Source: Halanaerobium sp046541575 (lineage in GTDB: Bacteria; Bacillota; Halanaerobiia; Halanaerobiales; Halanaerobiaceae). Taken from it: 8,374 nucleotides of DNA. The DNA lies in the NCBI GenBank assembly GCA_046541575.1, contig JBKHDA010000077.1:1-8374 (forward strand), read 5' to 3'. The position numbers and the translations under genes were made by a program. The notes beneath the pieces were generated by a model, which saw only the letters and a list, made by a program, of their open reading frames with translations, was not told where the DNA came from and ran no database searches. Of this stretch, positions 5,873 to 8,374 are shown piece by piece (positions within the stretch are counted from its first letter, which is position 1; every line of letters begins with the position of its first letter).

Positions 5873-6832
5873 TTATTGGAGTGAACGCATTTCTATTTCT
5901 CCACTAAGATACTGCTGCTTATATTCTTCAATTTTATCAATATTTTCTTCAGTCATCATATCCTCAGCCTGTGATTGATCAATAATAAAGGCATCATCAG
6001 ATAAACCATATTTTTTAATTTCATTTACATAATCATCTTCTAAAAAACTTTCAACCGTTTTTTCAACTAAATAATCAGTATTTTTTAAAACAGCAGTTAA
6101 TACATTTTCAGGTGCTAACTCTATATCAGCAGAATCTAAAGAGATCAATTTAATATCTTCTTCTAAAGAGGTATCAATAATACCCCTGGATGCAGCCCCT
6201 GCAGCATAAAAAATTATATCCACATTCTGCCCAATAAGTTTATTAGTCACTTCTTTAGCCTTAGAAAAATCATTAAAACTGCCGACAAATTCATTATATA
6301 CTTCTATTTCAGAATTAACTGCTTTTACTCCAGTTTCAAAGCCCTGCTGATATTCTTTAATTTCTCTGTTATCTTTACCACCGATGAAAGCTACAGCAGA
6401 ATTACTAGTCTCTAAAGCTGCTATAACTCCTGCCAAAAAGGCTTCCTCATCTTTTTTGAAGCTAAGAGACATAACATTTTCTTCTTCTACTGTACCATCA
6501 AATATTACAAAATTTATGTCTGTATACATCTGAGCAGCCTCTTTAATTGCCTGTTCCATTGTAAATCCAACTCCCCAGATCAAATCAACATTATCCTCAG
6601 CGTAATAATTGATATTTTCCAGATATTCTGACATAAGTTTTGATTCCCTAAACTCCAGCGACAGATTTAAATTTTCATCAGCTTTATTTAGCGAATCCCG
6701 CAGCTGCTGATTATAACTATTATCTTCAAAACCTCCAATATCGCTTATTAAAGCTACTTCTAAATATTGGGCAGAAGCAGCAAAAGAAAAAAATAAAATA
6801 AATAATAAAATTAAAGTTATCTTTAATCTCAT
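5873..6832 (-). CDS. BMP/PnrA-family substrate-binding protein (secreted, not lipidated)
   Basis: A 319-aa type I periplasmic-binding-fold protein of the basic membrane protein (BMP) family, whose characterised members bind nucleosides for ABC import. After the signal peptide come ALISDIGGFEDNSYNQ (27-42, the family's DxGGxxDxSFNQ motif), EEAFLAGVIAAL (129-140), VAFIGG (147-152), YQQGFETGVKAVN (161-173) and VGSFNDFSKAKEV (183-195). The N-terminus is a classic signal (MRLK, hydrophobic 5-17, then AASA) with likely signal peptidase I cleavage after A21. There is no cysteine lipobox, although most Firmicutes relatives are lipoproteins; this fits a periplasmic protein in a diderm. No permease or ATPase gene is near. 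AAAGGTG lies 8 nt before the ATG, 19 nt after birA, so the two are probably co-transcribed. The ligand cannot be named. Confidence 0.85.
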   Translation of the reverse strand: MRLKITLILLFILFFSFAASAQYLEVALISDIGGFEDNSYNQQLRDSLNKADENLNLSLEFRESKLMSEYLENINYYAEDNVDLIWGVGFTMEQAIKEAAQMYTDINFVIFDGTVEEENVMSLSFKKDEEAFLAGVIAALETSNSAVAFIGGKDNREIKEYQQGFETGVKAVNSEIEVYNEFVGSFNDFSKAKEVTNKLIGQNVDIIFYAAGAASRGIIDTSLEEDIKLISLDSADIELAPENVLTAVLKNTDYLVEKTVESFLEDDYVNEIKKYGLSDDAFIIDQSQAEDMMTEENIDKIEEYKQQYLSGEIEMRSLQ

Positions 6833-6851
6833 TTTCTCAGCACCTTTCTTG

Positions 6852-7676
6852 CTAATTATCTTTGTTATATTTAAGCAGACTCTGATAATCTAAAGAAGTA
6901 TATAAAGACTGCAGTTTTTTTTCTCTGCCATTTTCAAAAATAGCTAAAAGTTCTCCACTTTCAAGCACATCTTTGATTTGCACTTTATATTTTTGACCTT
7001 TAAAAGTTAAATCAACTGTTTTGCCAATTAAATTTAATTCTTTTTTCCATTGATTGATAATTTTTTCCCTACTCTGACTGAGATAAGATTCTATATAATA
7101 ATCCATTTCCGAAATTAACTCAGCTAAAAATAAATTTTTATCTATTTTTTTATTTTTTTCTAGATAATAAGAGGTTGCTAATTCATTTATCTGCTGACTA
7201 AAACTTTTATTGTTTAAATTTATTCCACAGCCAATTATAACAAAAGCCTCCTGGTTTTCATTGAAAATTAATTCTGATAAGATACCACAAATCTTTTTAT
7301 TTTTAATTAAAATATCATTAGGCCATTTCAAATTTCCTGCCAGTTTATATTTCTTAAGAGTATTGTTAACAGCTAAAGCTGCTGCTGCAGTTATTTGCGG
7401 GATTTGATTTAAATTACCACCGGCCTTATATAAAAAAGATACAGAAATACTGGCAGGGTCATCGGAAAACCAGCTGTGCCCTCTTCTGCCCCTGCCTGAA
7501 TTTTGGATATCAGCTGCAAAAATAACCTTTTTTACATTATTTTTTTGAATATATCTTTTAGCTTCATTATTTGTAGAATCTATACTACTGTATACTTTAA
7601 ATTCAAAACTGCTGCTTAAATCAGCTTTTAGATTTGCTTTGATCTTATTTTTATCAAAAATATTTATCTGCTCCAT
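6852..7676 (-). CDS. birA: Biotin--[acetyl-CoA-carboxylase] ligase, without DNA-binding domain
   Basis: Activates biotin to biotinyl-AMP and attaches it to a lysine of biotin carboxyl carrier proteins. At 274 aa it has about 25 poorly conserved residues, then the catalytic domain from FKVYSSIDSTNNEAK (26-40), with the biotin/ATP loop GRGRRGHSW (61-69), KWPNDILIKNKKICGIL (117-133) and IIGCGINLN (147-155). A C-terminal SH3-like domain follows (about 215-257, GKTVDLTFKGQKYKVQIKDV). There is no N-terminal winged helix of about 60 residues, so it should be a ligase only, not the BirA repressor. Start: AGGAG is 8 nt from the ATG at 7676 but only 2 nt from the in-frame TTG at 7682, so the ATG is chosen. 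A terminator hairpin sits immediately upstream, leaving no room for a separate promoter after it. Confidence 0.96.
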   Translation of the reverse strand: MEQINIFDKNKIKANLKADLSSSFEFKVYSSIDSTNNEAKRYIQKNNVKKVIFAADIQNSGRGRRGHSWFSDDPASISVSFLYKAGGNLNQIPQITAAAALAVNNTLKKYKLAGNLKWPNDILIKNKKICGILSELIFNENQEAFVIIGCGINLNNKSFSQQINELATSYYLEKNKKIDKNLFLAELISEMDYYIESYLSQSREKIINQWKKELNLIGKTVDLTFKGQKYKVQIKDVLESGELLAIFENGREKKLQSLYTSLDYQSLLKYNKDN

Positions 7677-7684
7677 TATCAATT

Positions 7685-7689
7685 CTCCT
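7685..7689 (-). promoter_or_regulatory. Ribosome-binding site deciding the birA start
   Basis: AGGAG on the minus strand, 8 nt from the ATG at 7676 and only 2 nt from the TTG at 7682. Spacing favours the ATG. It lies directly after the T-run of the folT terminator; the 3' arm of that hairpin contains UCCU, which could pair with AGGA. Confidence 0.75.
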
Positions 7690-7691
7690 AG

Positions 7692-7717
7692 AAAAAGGAC
7701 CCATAATTGGGTCCTTT
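7692..7717 (-). terminator. Hairpin terminator between folT and birA
   Basis: A perfect 9-bp stem (AAAGGACCC at 7694-7702 against GGGTCCTTT at 7709-7717) with a 6-nt loop and, on the minus strand, a run of five T ending at 7692. It starts 21 nt after the folT stop. The stem begins with AAA, so it could also act on the plus strand. Its T-run ends 15 nt before the birA start, which makes it a possible attenuator for birA as well as the end of the folT transcript. Confidence 0.85.
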
Positions 7718-7737
7718 AAGTTTATTCTTAAATTATT

Positions 7738-8280
7738 TCAACAGCTATTCCCTGCCTGAATTTCCCTTATTTTAACCGTATTATAACTCAACAATATCTT
7801 AATGAAATAAGCATAAACAGGTATATTAATTAATTGACTTATTAACCTGGGCGGCATTAAAACTGTAAAGGGAACTCCAAATAAGGTGTTAATAAAATAT
7901 GGAACTAAGATTAAAGAAGTTATTAACTGCCCAACTGCAATTGAAATAAAAACGATCGGTAGTGTTCTACAACGTTTTAGTACATAAAACACCATAAATC
8001 CAGGAATAAAACCAGTTAAAAATGATGTGAAAGTAAAATGGGGCATATAAGCTCCCATTGGATTAATAAAATAACCAAGCAGATCCCCCAGTGCTCCAAC
8101 TATTCCTCCAGCAACAGGGCCGAAAGCAACTCCAGCAAATATTATAGGCAGTGATCCAAATCCAATCCGCACACCTTCAACTCCAGCAATAGGAATTCTA
8201 ATACTTAAAATTCTGGTCAAAATAATAGTTAAAGCAGTTAAAAAAGATAAATACGCAATTTTTTTTGTACTTATTTTCAT
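7738..8280 (-). CDS. folT: Folate-family ECF transporter S component
   Basis: The membrane substrate-binding (S) subunit of an energy-coupling factor transporter that takes up folates, working with a shared EcfA-EcfA'-EcfT module not in this window. At 180 aa it is almost entirely hydrophobic, with about six membrane segments (first about 8-28, last about 148-166). Features matching the FolT group are VRIGFGSLPIIFAGVAFGP (37-55), GGIVGALGDLLGY (58-70), NPMGAYMPHFTFT (73-85) and MPPRLISQLINIPVYAY (142-158). Alanines in the first helix (A9, A16) fit the surface that S components use to dock on EcfT. The start is the ATG at 8280: GGAGG ends 8 nt upstream of it, whereas the GTG at 8287-8289 lies inside that Shine-Dalgarno. 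A structured leader precedes it and may be folate-responsive. Substrate is inferred from family motifs. Confidence 0.9.
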   Translation of the reverse strand: MKISTKKIAYLSFLTALTIILTRILSIRIPIAGVEGVRIGFGSLPIIFAGVAFGPVAGGIVGALGDLLGYFINPMGAYMPHFTFTSFLTGFIPGFMVFYVLKRCRTLPIVFISIAVGQLITSLILVPYFINTLFGVPFTVLMPPRLISQLINIPVYAYFIKILLSYNTVKIREIQAGNSC

Positions 8281-8286
8281 TTTATC

Positions 8287-8294
8287 CACCTCCC
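8287..8294 (-). promoter_or_regulatory. Strong folT ribosome-binding site
   Basis: GGGAGGTG on the minus strand is close to a full match to the 16S 3' end. It ends in the GTG that would otherwise extend the reading frame, which shows that the ATG at 8280 is the real start. The surrounding purine tract (GAGAGGGGGGAGG) is complementary to pyrimidine stretches in the leader. Confidence 0.8.
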
Positions 8295-8302
8295 CCCTCT
8301 CT

Positions 8303-8324
8303 GGTTAGATGATAGTTTCTAATC
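8303..8324 (-). repeat. Small hairpin just before the folT ribosome-binding site
   Basis: In the folT-sense RNA, GATTAGA (8324-8318) can pair with TCTAACC (8309-8303) except for one A-C mismatch, with an 8-nt loop. It ends 9 nt before the ribosome-binding site. Stability is modest because the stem is AT-rich. Confidence 0.35.
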
Positions 8325-8326
8325 TG

Positions 8327-8352
8327 CACCAAAGAAAGAGGAAACTTTGGTG
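8327..8352 (-). repeat. Hairpin in folT leader
   Basis: A perfect 8-bp stem (CACCAAAG and CTTTGGTG) with a 10-nt loop. No T-run follows, so it is not an intrinsic terminator. In the sense RNA the loop reads UUUCCUCUUU; its CCUC (8338-8341) is complementary to the GAGG of the ribosome-binding region 45 nt downstream. Confidence 0.6.
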
Positions 8353-8374
8353 ACAGCGGACGCGACAGGGAGAC
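8352..8374 (-). promoter_or_regulatory. Possible 3' end of a tetrahydrofolate riboswitch, cut by the window edge
   Basis: On the minus strand GCGTCCGCT (8363-8355) matches, as I recall it, the conserved GCRUCCGCU near the 3' end of the THF (folT-motif) riboswitch, preceded by a similarly placed pyrimidine-rich TGTC. That riboswitch class is known upstream of folT genes in Firmicutes, which is the main support. The rest of the aptamer (about 75 nt) would lie beyond position 8374, so the call rests on a short match plus context. Confidence 0.35.

Noticed and set aside
7210..7407. Plus-strand reading frame of 65 codons with a hydrophobic stretch
   Set aside because: Antisense to the birA catalytic core; a shadow frame.
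7677..7682. TTG start extending birA by two codons
   Set aside because: It lies only 2 nt after AGGAG; the ATG at 7676 has 8-nt spacing.
8281..8289. GTG start extending folT by three codons
   Set aside because: The GTG is part of the Shine-Dalgarno sequence itself; the ATG at 8280 has ideal spacing.
1..8374. A novel defence, mobile or biosynthetic system
   Set aside because: All nine genes belong to recognised families, mostly housekeeping; there are no transposase, integrase, phage, toxin-antitoxin or CRISPR signals. The interest lies in regulatory DNA and RNA and in two atypical proteins.

Overview
This window carries nine genes, all read leftward on the minus strand, in AT-rich DNA (roughly one third G+C by eye). 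The protein families and gene order (folate ECF S component, biotin ligase, type III pantothenate kinase, DusB, GreA, class II LysRS) point to a low-GC Firmicutes-type anaerobe. A BMP-family binding protein with a signal peptidase I signal and no lipobox suggests an organism with an outer membrane, and Halanaerobiales (Halanaerobium-like) is my best guess. That placement is inference; no rRNA or marker comparison was possible.

Layout in transcription order, right to left. At the right edge (8287-8374) is a structured mRNA leader that may hold the tail of a tetrahydrofolate riboswitch. It feeds folT (7738-8280), which ends at a strong hairpin terminator (7692-7717). birA (6852-7676) begins only 15 nt after that terminator's T-run and is followed 19 nt later by an orphan substrate-binding protein of the BMP/PnrA family (5873-6832). 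After a 109-nt gap comes a nitronate monooxygenase/FabK-like flavoprotein with a TTG start (4822-5763), closed by its own terminator. A candidate promoter then drives coaX (3902-4675) and dusB (2927-3901), whose stop and start codons abut. greA (2231-2716) has a perfect sigma-A consensus promoter and a roughly 150-nt leader with two hairpins. lysS (652-2133) has a weaker candidate promoter and a terminator. A YjbQ-family gene (101-499) lies behind an AT-only perfect inverted repeat. At the left edge an extended -10 promoter (50-78) fires out of the window toward an unseen gene.

The genes are mainly cofactor housekeeping (folate uptake, biotin attachment, CoA synthesis) and translation or transcription support (tRNA dihydrouridine, Lys-tRNA, transcript cleavage by GreA). 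I see no mobile element, CRISPR array, tRNA or rRNA, and no clear defence or toxin system. The items most worth attention are the folT leader, the terminator squeezed against birA, the non-lipidated orphan binding protein, the cysteine cluster in the flavoprotein, and the structured greA leader. Three start codons differ from the longest reading frame or from ATG: folT and birA should start at internal ATGs, while the flavoprotein appears to start at TTG.
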